Origin: Tretioscincus oriximinensis
Taxonomy: Eukaryota; Chordata; Lepidosauria; Squamata; Gymnophthalmidae
Assembly: GCA_022410635.1 (NCBI GenBank)
Contig: JAJVDF010000663.1
Location: forward strand, 178,979-242,978
Reading direction: 5' to 3'
DNA: 64,000 nt
Position numbers and translations under genes: made by a program
The notes under the pieces: model-generated
Databases searched by the model: none
What the model saw: only the letters and a program-made list of their open reading frames with translations
What the model was told of the DNA's origin: nothing
In this document: positions 1-11,300 of the stretch, in pieces
Numbering within the stretch: position 1 is the stretch's first letter
Layout of the letters: each line of letters opens with the position of its first letter

Positions 1-1577
1 CACCCCTCCCCACCTCCAACACAGGGCTTCGAAACCCCATCTCCCAGATGAGAGACGAATTCCTTAGCGACTAAGCTATCCATTAATTGCTCTTTTGCAG
101 AAGCCATTATTATTCACTTGCTATGCCGAATGCTTTGAAAATGTTTGTAACCTGATTATTTTTCCTTTGTGTACACAAGCCACGCTTCTGAATATGGTTG
201 AAGAGTGCTTATTTTTTGAGGAGGGCTATGCTTTGCTTTGTAATAAAACATAAAATAATTCTCACAACTACAATAAGAACTCTTGGAGTTCTTATTATTT
301 GGACTTTGGATTCAAGTTGTCGTCTATGCTACCAAGGTTAAAGCTGAAGACCAGTGCTTCAACCTTAGCCAAGAAACCTTACAAAAAGAAATCAAACACA
401 ACTCATCCCATCAAAAACCAATCAAGAGTCACTCAAACATACAAACCCACCCTCAGAAGTTGCATTTCAGAAAGAGCCAATGCCTCATCCACACAACTTC
501 TCNTCACTTGCCAAAGCCAAGTGGAAACCAAACAGAATGCTGACCTCTCACTTCAAGCCTTTGGAAGAAAACTGCACTAGCAAGTCACATGAAAATACAT
601 TCTAACAGGAGTCACAATATAACAGGCTTTATTGTAAAAAATTTATTTAATCTTTGTGTCCCCTCTTTTACTCAAACTTGCAAAGATTGTTTTCAGTCCA
701 TAGTGTCCATGGATGAGCTATCAGACTCCTGTGAGAGTCAACATGGTGGACTGAATGGATGCCTCAGTCCAAGGGCACCTCTAGGCAACTTCCTTGGCTG
801 AGCACTGACATTATGGGAGTTCCAGCAAATAGTGAAAGGGGGCATTCCTGGGCTGGGTGGCTGCGTGTGTAACATTTTCGGCCAGTTCCTCCTGATCCTC
901 GTTTTGCGCACAAGCTCCTTTCAAGCAGCTCACACCAAGCACAATCTATTATTTTAAGTTTTGCCAGAGAGGGAGGAGGGAAGAGGACAAAGTCTGGGAC
1001 TGGATTTGATGGCAATAATACAGTTTTACTCAATCCCATGTTGTCACCGACTTCACGAGCTCTCCCTTCTCCACTCCTGGGCTCCATTGCTTTTATTGTA
1101 TCGGTTTCTGTATGGTGTTTTTACTATTAGCCACCCTGAGACCTTCTGGTAAACAAAGAACAGCCCGTCAAAGGAAGGGAGAAAGGTGGGGGCAGCAGCA
1201 GAAGAGTCAAACAAGCGAGCGAGGGGGAGGGATGGGGGGNGTTCTTTTGCTTTACATTCCCTAGNTGAAGCACCAACCCAACAAGCAGGAAGCGCGCCAT
1301 TGTTCAGCTGCTGGGCCTCCCCCCTCCCTTGCCAGAAAAATAGGTTTCTCTGGCTTCCTGTGCAGCTCCAGTGGGAGGGATTCAGCAGACGCCACTTGTG
1401 CTATGTGGGCTCTTATCCTGGAGTGTATCTGGAGGTGGAATTAGGCACCCACTTTGAGTTCAATTTGGAACTTTCTAAAGCGCTTTCCATTCCGTGTTAA
1501 AGTGTAGTGCTTTTACAACCTATGTAGTATCTCGAGGTCCCCCCCCACACCTTTTCCCATTAAATGGATCAGCCTGT
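1..1577. other. Intergenic, no gene seen
   Basis: No supportable coding exon. The first 50 bases repeat at 11308-11357 (CACCCCTCCCCAC...), a dispersed repeat. A short L2-like tail (CCACCCTGAGACCTTCTGGT) ends near 1152. Confidence 0.5.
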
Positions 1578-1591
1578 CTGATTACAGCCAA

Positions 1592-1762
1592 TTTCAGAGA
1601 AATAGCTGTGTTAGTCTAGCAGAAAGTCCAGCAAAGGAGCTAGCAGCACTTTGAGACTAACTTGAGAAAAGTGGTTGGCATAAAAGTCTGTCTGACCTGT
1701 CTACGAAAGCTTATGCTAACCACTTTTCTCAAGTTAGTATCAAAGTGCTGCTAGCTCCTTTG
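1592..1762. mobile_element. Foldback repeat, copy 1
   Basis: A 171-bp inverted-repeat element flanked by a perfect 14-bp duplication, CTGATTACAGCCAA, at 1578-1591 and 1763-1776. The arms read AGCTAGCAGCACTTTGAGAC and its complement; the loop carries TCTACGAAAGCTTATGC. Same family as the copies at 13548, 35467, 42066 and 57387. Family name not known to me. Confidence 0.85.
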
Positions 1763-1938
1763 CTGATTACAGCCAAACAGGCAAAAACCCACCAGCATTT
1801 CATAATGGTATTTCTTTTGCTAGACTCTCTTGGAAGTGGCACTCTACTTACGGAATTATGGTTTAGCTTAGCATGTTGCAGAAGAATATAAAGTAGCCTG
1901 ATTTGCATTTGACCTTATTCAAATGAAAATGAGTGAAT

Positions 1939-2158
1939 GACCCGGCTTGGTGTTGTGGTTAGAGTGTCACAGCCTCCCGATTCAAGTCTGCACTCTTCCA
2001 TGAAGCCAGTTGGGTGTCCTTGGGCTAGTCAACGTTCTTCAGAGCTCTCTCAGCCTCACCTACTTCCCCAGGTGTCTGTTGTGAAGAGAAGAACAGAAAA
2101 NTATNTAAGCTGCTTTGATTCTCTTCAGGTTGAGAAAAGCATGGTATAAAAACCAATT
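1939..2158 (+). mobile_element. tRNA-headed SINE with microsatellite tail
   Basis: The head GGCTTGGTGTTGTGGTTAGA resembles tRNA A/B-box SINEs of squamates; the body has CAGTTGGGTGTCCTTGGGCT and CTCTCTCAGCCTCACCTACT. Diverged, and it runs straight into a (GAT)n array. Confidence 0.75.
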
Positions 2159-2290
2159 AGATGATGATGATCATGATGATGATGATGATCATGATGATGA
2201 TGATGATNATGATNATGATNATGATGATGATGATGATCATGATGATGATCATGATCATGATGATGATCATGATGATCATGATGATGATGA
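2159..2290. repeat. (GAT)n / GATCAT microsatellite
   Basis: About 130 bases of GAT triplets broken by GATCAT units, with several N bases. The poly-Asp/His reading frame through it is a translation artefact. Confidence 0.95.
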
Positions 2291-2968
2291 AAAAATAGTT
2301 TTGTTATTTTCTAGAAAGTGGTCTAAAGGCCTGCTGTTCATATGCCATTCTGCGCTAGCCTAAAATACTGTGTGTATAGCTGGCCACTTAGATCACTTTC
2401 TGGAACAGAATCAGGCCAGGGTGTTTTCTACTGAGCAAGCAGGTAGTAGTGAAATTTAATAAGGTCCATCGGAACATTACTCAGGATCTACTGACAGCTG
2501 TATATTTCAAGAGTCAGTTGTGATGGGAAAGCCATCTGTCAGCAATTACTTCTAATTGAGGAATTCCCTGAAGCTTCACACAAAACCCAAAGTTCCTCAG
2601 CAGACAGATGAAAAGAAATAAGGAAAAAAAGATGACAAAAATGAAACAAAGCGAGCGCNTACATCATAAAGAGGAAGAAAAAAAAAGTCCTAATGCTGAC
2701 TGCTGGAGCAAAGAGTGGTGCTGTGACTCAGCTTATTATTTGCAGTAAGCAAAGCATAGAGCTTGCAAAACCGCCATGGCCAGCCACAATATTGATCACG
2801 TATCTTTCTGGCTTGTCAGTTCCACAAGCACATCCAGGAAGCTCCTGCTACTAATGCTGTGTGAAGCATTTTATTTTCATCTGCCTGCTAGGCCCACTGC
2901 AAAGCATTGTAAGTATGTGTTCCAGGCTTCATCTGGTTGCTTAACTTCCTCTTTATCTCCACGCACAG

Positions 2969-3117
2969 TTCCTGTTCAAAATTACTCAGACAGAATGAGA
3001 CTGGAAGAGTTACAGTTTTTCATCAGGATTCTGAATGCAATCAAAACTAAAAGAAGTCTTCAGGTCGGCGACATGCCCTTTCAAGTCACTTTGAGGGATC
3101 TCCAGTATCTGCATAAG
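2969..3117 (+). CDS. Possible unassigned exon
   Basis: A 149-bp open stretch bounded by an acceptor-like TCCACGCACAG and a strong GTAAGC donor. It would encode VQNYSDRMRLEELQFFIRIL then NAIKTKRSLQVGDMPFQVTL and RDLQYLHK, which looks helical and protein-like. I do not recognise it. It could be an exon of a gene further left, a lost gene, or chance; nothing nearby continues it. Confidence 0.25.
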
Positions 3118-3628
3118 GTAAGCTGGTAGCAGCAACTGTAGCAAATGATTTTTTTTCTGCTGTCTTTATGTCCTCTATGATGGCACTTTGAATGAACGTG
3201 CTCAGATGTTCGTGGGCCTCAGAAAAAAAAAATTCCTATTCCCTCTCTGCTGTTCCATTTTCAGAAGTACTTCTGATTTCACATGGCTTCATAGCTTGCT
3301 AAATGTCAAAATGCTATTTTTCACAACACTGGAGCGTTAGTCACATGTCCTTTGAATGCAGATAACTGGCCAATAGAGGATACAAATATTTTTAAGATGC
3401 AAAAGAGATGCTTGCTATAATAGAATTTAGTGTTTAGTTAGACATTGAAGGAAAAGATAGTAAAATTTTTAAAATGCTCACTAGAAGCTGTGGTAGTTCT
3501 GTCCCAAAAGAAATGGGATTTTTATATGTCCAAATGGGATTTCATTTCATTTCATTCCTCCTAACTGGCCGTTTCCTATAAGCCCCTAGACTGTCCACTT
3601 TTACACTGTGCTGCTATTGTATATTATA

Positions 3629-3712
3629 TACTGCTCAAAGCAATTAAGGGAATTCTTTAACTTTAACATACACTGTTATGCTAAAGCGTTCCTTTAATTG
3701 TTTTGAGCAGTA
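3629..3712. mobile_element. Small Tc1/mariner-like hairpin element
   Basis: Terminal inverted repeats TACTGCTCAAAGCAATTAA and its complement, with TA at the ends, total about 84 bp. Looks like a short non-autonomous Tc1/mariner relative. Confidence 0.65.
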
Positions 3713-6189
3713 TATTTACATTTGATACCTTTTCCTTCTTATGAGGAATGTGTCATATTCAATAAAAAATAAAAATGTAAATCTTTTTTAAACAGCACAA
3801 AATATAGAAGGCTACTGAAATAATTGCAAATTACAAAGACTGGGGTGATAAAAAAAATTAAATTGTTTATCTGATATATTTCAGCTGCAATATCCACAAT
3901 TATTTATTTTTATTGGCAGAGTTGTAGAGCAGTAATTGGCTTGCGTTACTTACCATTGCTAGTAAAAAACATTGAATAGTGAAAATAACATTCTTGTATT
4001 AGAATTGAAAAATTTAAATCAATCTGGTTCAAACAGACTGCAGCCCTTGGGGATAAAGACTTCTGTTTTTTTAAAGCTCTCCTGAGGCACAAGAATACAT
4101 TTAAGTATTACTGAAAAAGCATTTAAGGGGTCTATGAGTGCTGAATTTTTGAGGTACATGTGTACAGAGATTTACATCAGAAAAAAATATTAATTTGGGG
4201 CCTAAGGAAGAAAAGGCTGTATTTAAGTATGCTGTATTTTAAAATTCCTGACAACCTAATGCAGCTGATTTGGGGAAATGAAATTATTCAGTCATCAAAA
4301 TCCTCCATTAGTCTGTGTGCTCAGTTCTCTATCTACATAGCAGGCTTCAATTTTAGGGAAAGGAGGGATTCCTTTAGAAAAAGCAGATAATGAAGGGGGG
4401 GAGAGAGATGTGTGTGAGGTAGATGCCCTTTCTGCACAGGGCCTTATTTTAGATTACTGCCTGAAATAGCATTTGGCACTGTCCAAATGCTAGTGCAAAC
4501 TACAGCAGGCTTTGGACAGCCTCTGTCCCCTAGTTTTCATCAATTTTATTACCTATTCTGGAATATGATTAAAAATAAGTGCCAGTGCAGAAAGTATAAG
4601 AGATGGGCTGATAAATGTTTCTGGGAGAATTCAAGACTGGAATAGGCAATGGAGCCAATGTAATTTTCTGTTTCTGTCTTTTTCAAAGAGAACTCTACAT
4701 CCTTGAATATATAATAGGATTTTATTTATTACCCTTCCTCTTTGTTTCCATTTCTGTCCCAGGGCACAGGCATGAGCTTCAAATGAAATGGAATCCTCTA
4801 TTAGCCTGAGAGTGGGAGGAGGTGCTGCTTGAAATGTTTTAATGTATTAGAAGCGATATAAATACCCCCTTAATAATAACTGAAATAGGACACATGGAGA
4901 TGAAGAGAGGTGAGATGATATCAGCTGTATTTTGTAAGTCAGCTTCTTCCTTTTTGCCTCTCTTTGGGCCTGACCACATACATGTTTTTTAAGCCTCTTC
5001 GGTCCTGAAGAACTGGACTAAGATGGACAGGGGGAGACGGGAATCCAGTTTTTCTGGTTTTCAGTCCATTTCAAAACTGGGGTTTTGGAGTTTTTTCACT
5101 CTGTCTCTTCAGCACTGAAGATGCTTTAATAAAAACCACATGGGTGACCAAGGTGCAGCACCTTCTATTTGACTTTAATGCTGTTTAAGATTATATCTTC
5201 ATACTTGCTTGTTTCCCCATTATTGCTCACTCTCATGTTTGCAAGTGAAGAGGTTCTTTCTTTCACTTGGATTTGTAGAGAAAAGAGGAGGAAATCTCCT
5301 GCGTTTCACTACGAATCCCAGGAGGCTTTGGGGTGGAAACTGTCCAAGGAAATGTTGTTTCTCCCTTGTCATTGGCTATTGGATGTTTCTCTTCCACTCC
5401 TGCTCCCTCCCTTCTCTCTCCCCTCTCAGAAATGCTTTATTCTAACAAAAAGAAAAGGATTGTGCTGTTTCAAAATGCCCTGTTTTTGTTTCTTCAACCA
5501 TTCACAGCCCCACCCACCCCCAACTCCTAGATAAATATTTTGTTTAAAAAGTAAAAAAAAACCTGATGCTGTGTTGTTGTAACCTCCCCTCCCTCTCCTT
5601 TTTACCCATGCTTCTTAATTTTAAAAAGCAATTCCTCTTCCGGCATTTCAAACATTCCATTTCCCTATTGCTTGGGAGGCTTTTGATTAAAGAAGCAGTG
5701 GTTTCCTAGTCTTTTTATGCCCTGCATGAAAAGCAAAGGATGAAACAGACGGAGCTTTGCTCCATCATTAACTCAGAAGTGAAGTACTAGGATGATAACC
5801 CAAATGAAAACCTTTTTGAGAGCTACGATTACTGGGTCTCAGCAATTACTTGTGGAGGAGAGTGAAAGCAAATTAACTTCTGGATGTATTCTAAGTTTAA
5901 ACAAAATCTGGATCCTTGAAAATCCAGGGTCTTAGACCTTTTATGTATAGGTAATTCAGGAGGGGCTGGGTTTCTAAATCTTGAATTGATAGGAAAAGGA
6001 AGGAAAGTAGAGGATTAGGAATAGCTACGTGAATTTCAAGTGTTTTTGGAAACTATTTTTTTGGAAAAGGAGAGCAAACACATTTTTATTTTTATGATGA
6101 GAGGCTCTTTCCTCTGCATCTATGGGAAGCAATTCCTCTGAGAATATAAGTAGTTGAACTTATGAGCACCACTGGGAAGGGGTGGGGGG
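3713..6189. other. Intergenic, mostly unique AT-rich sequence
   Basis: No coding exon or RNA gene supported. Around 5000-5110 a degenerate imperfect hairpin with AAAACTGG/CCAGTTTT arms resembles ones near 8560-8650 and 9000-9105, probably a diverged DNA-transposon family. Confidence 0.4.
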
Positions 6190-6194
6190 TAATG

Positions 6195-6262
6195 CTGAAG
6201 AAGTGGATTTGTCTACGAAAGCTGATCCTTCCCACTTTCCTCTTGTTAGACTCCGAAGTGCT
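6195..6262. mobile_element. Foldback repeat, half copy
   Basis: Contains TTTGTCTACGAAAGCTGATC then CTTGTTAGACTCCGAAGTGC, the right arm of the foldback family; the left arm is missing. Confidence 0.6.
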
Positions 6263-6901
6263 ACATGCCTCCCTTTCTGGATTTTCTGAACAAAGACTAA
6301 TAATTCTGCCATTTCCTTGAGAGTTAGCAATGTTGCAGTTATCTTGGTAGCCAACTTTCAAAAATGAAAGCTGGGAAAAGGATTGATCTTCTGAGTGAGC
6401 ATGACAATAAATAGATGTCTCTCAATTACCTCTCGCTTGTTATCAGCCTAAGGTAAAAAGAATGGGTAATTTTATTTACTTTGAGGTGTAGAAAGGCTAC
6501 ATTCTCAGGGGAAGGCTAATGTATAAGAAGCGTCCCAGAAGGTGGAGAAACAGGCCTTTATTCTTGTCTATTGCCTAGCAACTCTGCCACTTGTCTGCTG
6601 GCATATGGCCCATGGCAACAACTTTTCTTTTTTCCATTGAAGGCATCCAATAGTCAATGCATGTACTCTGGTACCACTGGCATTTATTATTTTCCTCCTT
6701 GGTGAACTCACTTCTCCATTGTGTTTTCTTTCTATTACTCTGCAACAATCAAAATGTGCACCCATATGGCTGCACATTTTTGCTTACTAGAAAATCCTGT
6801 TCAGTTCGCTGAGACTTTGTACCCCATAAATGTACACGTTATGTACATTGCCATTGAGTGAGATCAAGCTGCTGAATTAAAACTAGCCAATTATTGTTGT
6901 T

Positions 6902-7115
6902 GAGAGCCAGTTTGATGTAGTAGTTAGAGTATTGGACTCTTTATCTGGTAATCTCCCAGTTAGATTCCATACTTCTCCATGTAACTATGCTTCCATGTAA
7001 CCAGTGACCTTGGGCCAGTCACAGTTCATTAGAACTCTCTCAGCCCTGTCTACTTCACAAGGGTGGATGCTGTGGAGAAAGCATCAGAAGTTACGTGCCC
7101 TTTGGTAAAAACGTT
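6902..7115 (+). mobile_element. tRNA-headed SINE
   Basis: GAGCCAGTTTGATGTAGTAG then GTGACCTTGGGCCAGTCACA and CTCTCTCAGCCCTGTCTACT. Same family as 22406-22635, more diverged, with a 15-bp internal duplication of a CTTCCATGTAAC unit. Confidence 0.8.
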
Positions 7116-8089
7116 GTTCCCACAGTTCATATCTTTAGGGAACATAGCATTTTAGAGTCTAAAGGATAGGTCTTAAATCCTCTGCATTTGTCCTTCGAGG
7201 AAGGGTGGGAGGAAGGATATAGCTATTTTAAACATTTTACTAATGAGATTTCTTTTGCATGTTACTTAGTCTTCTGTTACCCATCTTGGGACATGTCGGG
7301 CAGACAGAGGAGGTCAGGTGNGTGGAGTCAGGGGGTTCAGTAGGCAGAGCAAACAAAAAATAATTTTAAAAAAGTGCAAAAATAATAAATAAAATTACTA
7401 GGCAAATAGTATTTATATTCACATCCTTTAACCACACCAGAATTTAAATCCTTAAATATATATCTATAAATTTATTTTTCCAGGGTGCCAGTACCCCTCA
7501 CCCCACAAATTCTGCTGCCCAGGTTGCCTTCCCACTAAATACAGGTCTGGAAGTTCAACTGTGCCTGAGGACTAGCAGCATTTATTTCTAAGCAAGAAAT
7601 ACAAAGTACTAGCTGCATTTTGAGCTGGNATCTCAATCTTTGCTGTCCTACAAAGGGCTTGAATGCTTGCCCTAAGACAGAATTGTGGCAAGAGAGCTCC
7701 AAATCTTCTCCAATGCCTATGCAATCAGCCAAGAGTTGGCCACAATTTGCTGATACCCAGCAACAATGAAGATTATTTTTCTCTGGCAGCTGTAGCCACA
7801 CTGACATCACATTATATATTTTTGTTTGTTTCAGCATTTTGCAATTAAAAGACCTTCATAAAGTGATGAAGAACGAATGTTTAATTCTTATTTTGTGATT
7901 TGCTGCCTTCCATCTTTTTTGGTCTGTATCTGTGCAAGAAACATCATAATCATCATACATAAACAAACAAAAATTGCAGAACAAAAACTCATGCTTAGAC
8001 ACCAAATTCAATCACATCATAAATCACTGTTTGGCTTCCTGAGAATAATTCCTAACTGTAAAAATCAAACTAAACTGATGGAGTGAAGG
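7116..8089. other. Upstream of the sialyltransferase, no feature resolved
   Basis: AT-rich; probably holds upstream 5' UTR exon or promoter sequence, but I see no CpG island, TATA box or splice site I can defend. Confidence 0.3.
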
Positions 8090-8359
8090 ATGCTGTTAAG
8101 GAAAAGGCTGTGGATCATCTTGGCTTTGTGCATTGCTATCTTTTTGTGGAAGATTTTTAAGTCTTGGGGATTTGGACATTCACCCTCTGCATATAATCTT
8201 GAAGGATGGTCAAAGGGAGAGTACAGTGCTTGTAGCTATAAAAAGTGTACTAATCTTAGCAGTTTGGATTGGTTTTGCGACCGCTTTGATGCTTCAATAA
8301 ACTCTCTACTAACTCCTGAAAANTTGGAGATCCCTTCAGATGTTTTAGTATGGTGGTTG
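8090..8359 (+). CDS. ST3GAL1-like: Sialyltransferase coding exon 1
   Basis: Encodes residues 1-90: a short basic cytoplasmic tail (MLLRKR), the hydrophobic anchor, the stem, and the first conserved block, with paired cysteines and a DWFCDRFD stretch like the SAWFDERF of ST3Gal I. It ends at phase 0 after WWL on a GTAAGT donor. The start is the first ATG directly before the anchor, just after an in-frame TGA (8084-8086). One N at 8323 leaves one residue undefined. Confidence 0.9.
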
Positions 8360-11300
8360 GTAAGTATTCATATTTCAATATTTGTTTTCTGATCTGTGTA
8401 TGGAGCTCAATATGGTACACTTAATTCTCCTCCATCTTTTATTATCAGAACAATTATTTGTGATAGGTTGAGGGGGAAGAAGTCAGTAGCTCAGAATTCT
8501 GCAGTCTATTCCTGGAACCTTAAAACCTGATCATATATATTATTTGAAACCATCCTTAGTTCTGAAAAACTGGACAGAAATTAGCTAATGGACTTAAAAC
8601 CAGAAAAGCTGTTTCTTTTCCGAATTACTCCATTACTTCAGTATTGAAGATGGATCAAAAAGGATACGTATGACTGGAGCTTTATTGTCTTAAGTGTGCT
8701 AGGATGATTCTATTGTATCTGGTGTAGCAGACCAGCAACCATGTTAGGGGCCTTCCTATGAGGCTTTCATTGTTTGGATAGAATCTGAGATGGTCACAAG
8801 ATAGATGAAAACTTTTTAAGATGTGATAACTGTACAGTTTCATGTTAGAAATAATTATGAATGGAAATTAACCTGCTGATTTCATAATGCTGTTAATACG
8901 AATTGGTGGTACACTGAACTTGGAACACTGAGTACAATTTGGTTAGATTATCACAAGCCACTGTTACACACCTACTATGGTATTGAACAGTTCTCAGTCG
9001 TGAAAAACAGGACTGAAAACTTGCAGTACAGCTTTTGAACAGATTTTTTTTCTAGTTTTCAGTCCTGTTCAAAACCTGCCTTTCGGTTTTTCAGTCCTAT
9101 TCTTTAGTAGCACATATAATAGCACATTGTGACCGAAGCGTCAGATATACTGGAACCAATTGTAACAATCATAAAGACAGAGCAGCTCCCTGCAGTTAAA
9201 GATAACAGTGATTGAAGTTTTAAAGTGAAGAATTGCAATAGTGTTGCAAAGAAATGTGTGGCAAAACACCCACTTCTGAAATATGGGCAGTAGTTCGCTG
9301 ATAGGCATAAAGCTTTTCTTTCCCCAAAGACATCTTCTATTCTCTAGCATTGTGTCAATCAGCAGGTAACCATACCTTTCCTAAACACACACACACCACC
9401 AGCTATTCTTCCCCTGCAGACACTGGAAAAGCCAGATAATATTGGACAATGCAACCCTCATCTCAGAGTGTAGTAAATATGTATGTGCAGGTTTCCACAG
9501 CAATAAGCAGAACATGTCTTAAAATGATCGAATTTGGTGCCTGCCCCCAAGGATAGGAATGGTGCAGCAGCCATTTTGCTGCTCCCCTCAGCTTGTTTCA
9601 CAGATGTCATCCTCACACACATACACACACACACACCGTTGTAGCTATGGCAACATAAACTGGCCATGTGTACTTCTTTTCTTTGACAGATATCAAATGG
9701 TCCAGACCAGGTGCCTNTTGTCTAGGCTGACCAGATGACCCCTTTGGGAGGGGGTAGAAATCCGGTTTTGGAGTACCTCACTTTTTTTGCTGAGGAATTT
9801 TTTTCCCTCAGGAAAAACTGATGGGCACTGCAAAACTGGGTTTTCACCCTCCCAAAAAAGTAGACTGACCAGATGACCCCTTTTTTGGGGGGGTTATAAA
9901 CCCAGTTTTGGGGTGCCTCCCAGTTTTTTCTGGGACCTTTTTTTTTAATTTCTTTTTGTTTTTTTTCCTCAGAAAAAAACGAGAGGCACCCCCAAAATGG
10001 GTTTTCAAACACCCCCCCCCCAAAAAAAGGGGTCATGTGGTCAGCCTAGAAGGGGTTATCTGGTCAGCCTACTACTGTCAGCAATAACAAACGACCAGCT
10101 TCCGGTATGCATAGCAACATTACGAAGTAATAGTTAGCAGCACCAGTTATCCAAATATGAAGAAAGTGAAATGGGAATTGTGCTGGCAGTGGGGTCTGCT
10201 GGGAAGTGTAGTCCAAGCAGCTTGCCTTACTGACTACAGTTCCCAGCCTACATCTCATCTAGCCCTTGGCAGGAATTTCTCAGCCAATCTGCACTCAGTC
10301 TGGTCCACAATAAACATTTTTTCCTGCCTGAAGCAGGGAGCAGGAAGTTGGCTCAAGGACTCCATAGTAATTGCCAAGATTAGATTTTTCCAACACGTGA
10401 GTTTTGTAGGTGTTGCATATTTATTTGCAAATCTATGGATTGTGCACACATTTAAACTAAAATTGCATTTTTGTAATTTTGCTCTTACTGCTACTTTGGT
10501 TACTCTTTTAAAAATTACTGTATGCCTTTACTGTGAGTTCCCTTTGGTTTTCTTAATTGCCTTGAGAAAACAATAACCTGCCTCTAACTTTTTACTTTCA
10601 AATGTCTCTATTTTGTGCTACTAGAGGTTGCAACAATCACACAATGAAAGCGAATTCCAAGCAATAATAAAACATCTCTTTAGCATCCTTCCATCATCTG
10701 CTATGATCCAGGATATTGCTCCTTGTGCAGTGTGTGCTGTGGTAGGAAATTCAGGACGGCTGAAGGGTTCTAAATATGGTAAAAAGATTGATTCTCACCA
10801 TTATGTCCTTAGGTAAGCAGGGCAGAGTATGTGTCGGGTTTTTTTTTTACTTTGAACTTCATAGTTTAGTGTTATGTTTCGTGTAGGAAAAGATAGGCGT
10901 GGAAGAAGCCTTACAACCAAACTTTAGTATCTTTTAAAGTAATTGTACAATTTTAATTGTCTTTATTTTCATTTTTAATTAATACTTTTGGTAAAGTATT
11001 TTGTGATTCTTTTCTAGAAAGTGATATAGAAATGTTTTAAATTTAAGTAAAATCTAAGATAGGTGATTGTGTCATGGAAGAAGAAGAAGAGGAAGAAAAG
11101 AGGAAGAAGAGGAAGAAGGAGGAAGAGGAAGAAGAAGAGGAGGAAGAGGTAGAAGAAGAAGAAGAAGAAGAAGAGGAAGAACTGGGTTCTTACAAGGGTG
11201 TTTTGCCCGAAGGCTTACATTCCATCTTTCCCACCAGGCTGTGGTGGTTCCCATATATCTACTTGCAGTCAGTTGCAATTTCTTGCCCTTCTTGCTTTTG

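Noticed and set aside
5169..5534. 121-codon frame
   Set aside because: Low-complexity Pro/Leu/Phe composition with overlapping frames equally open; no family resemblance.
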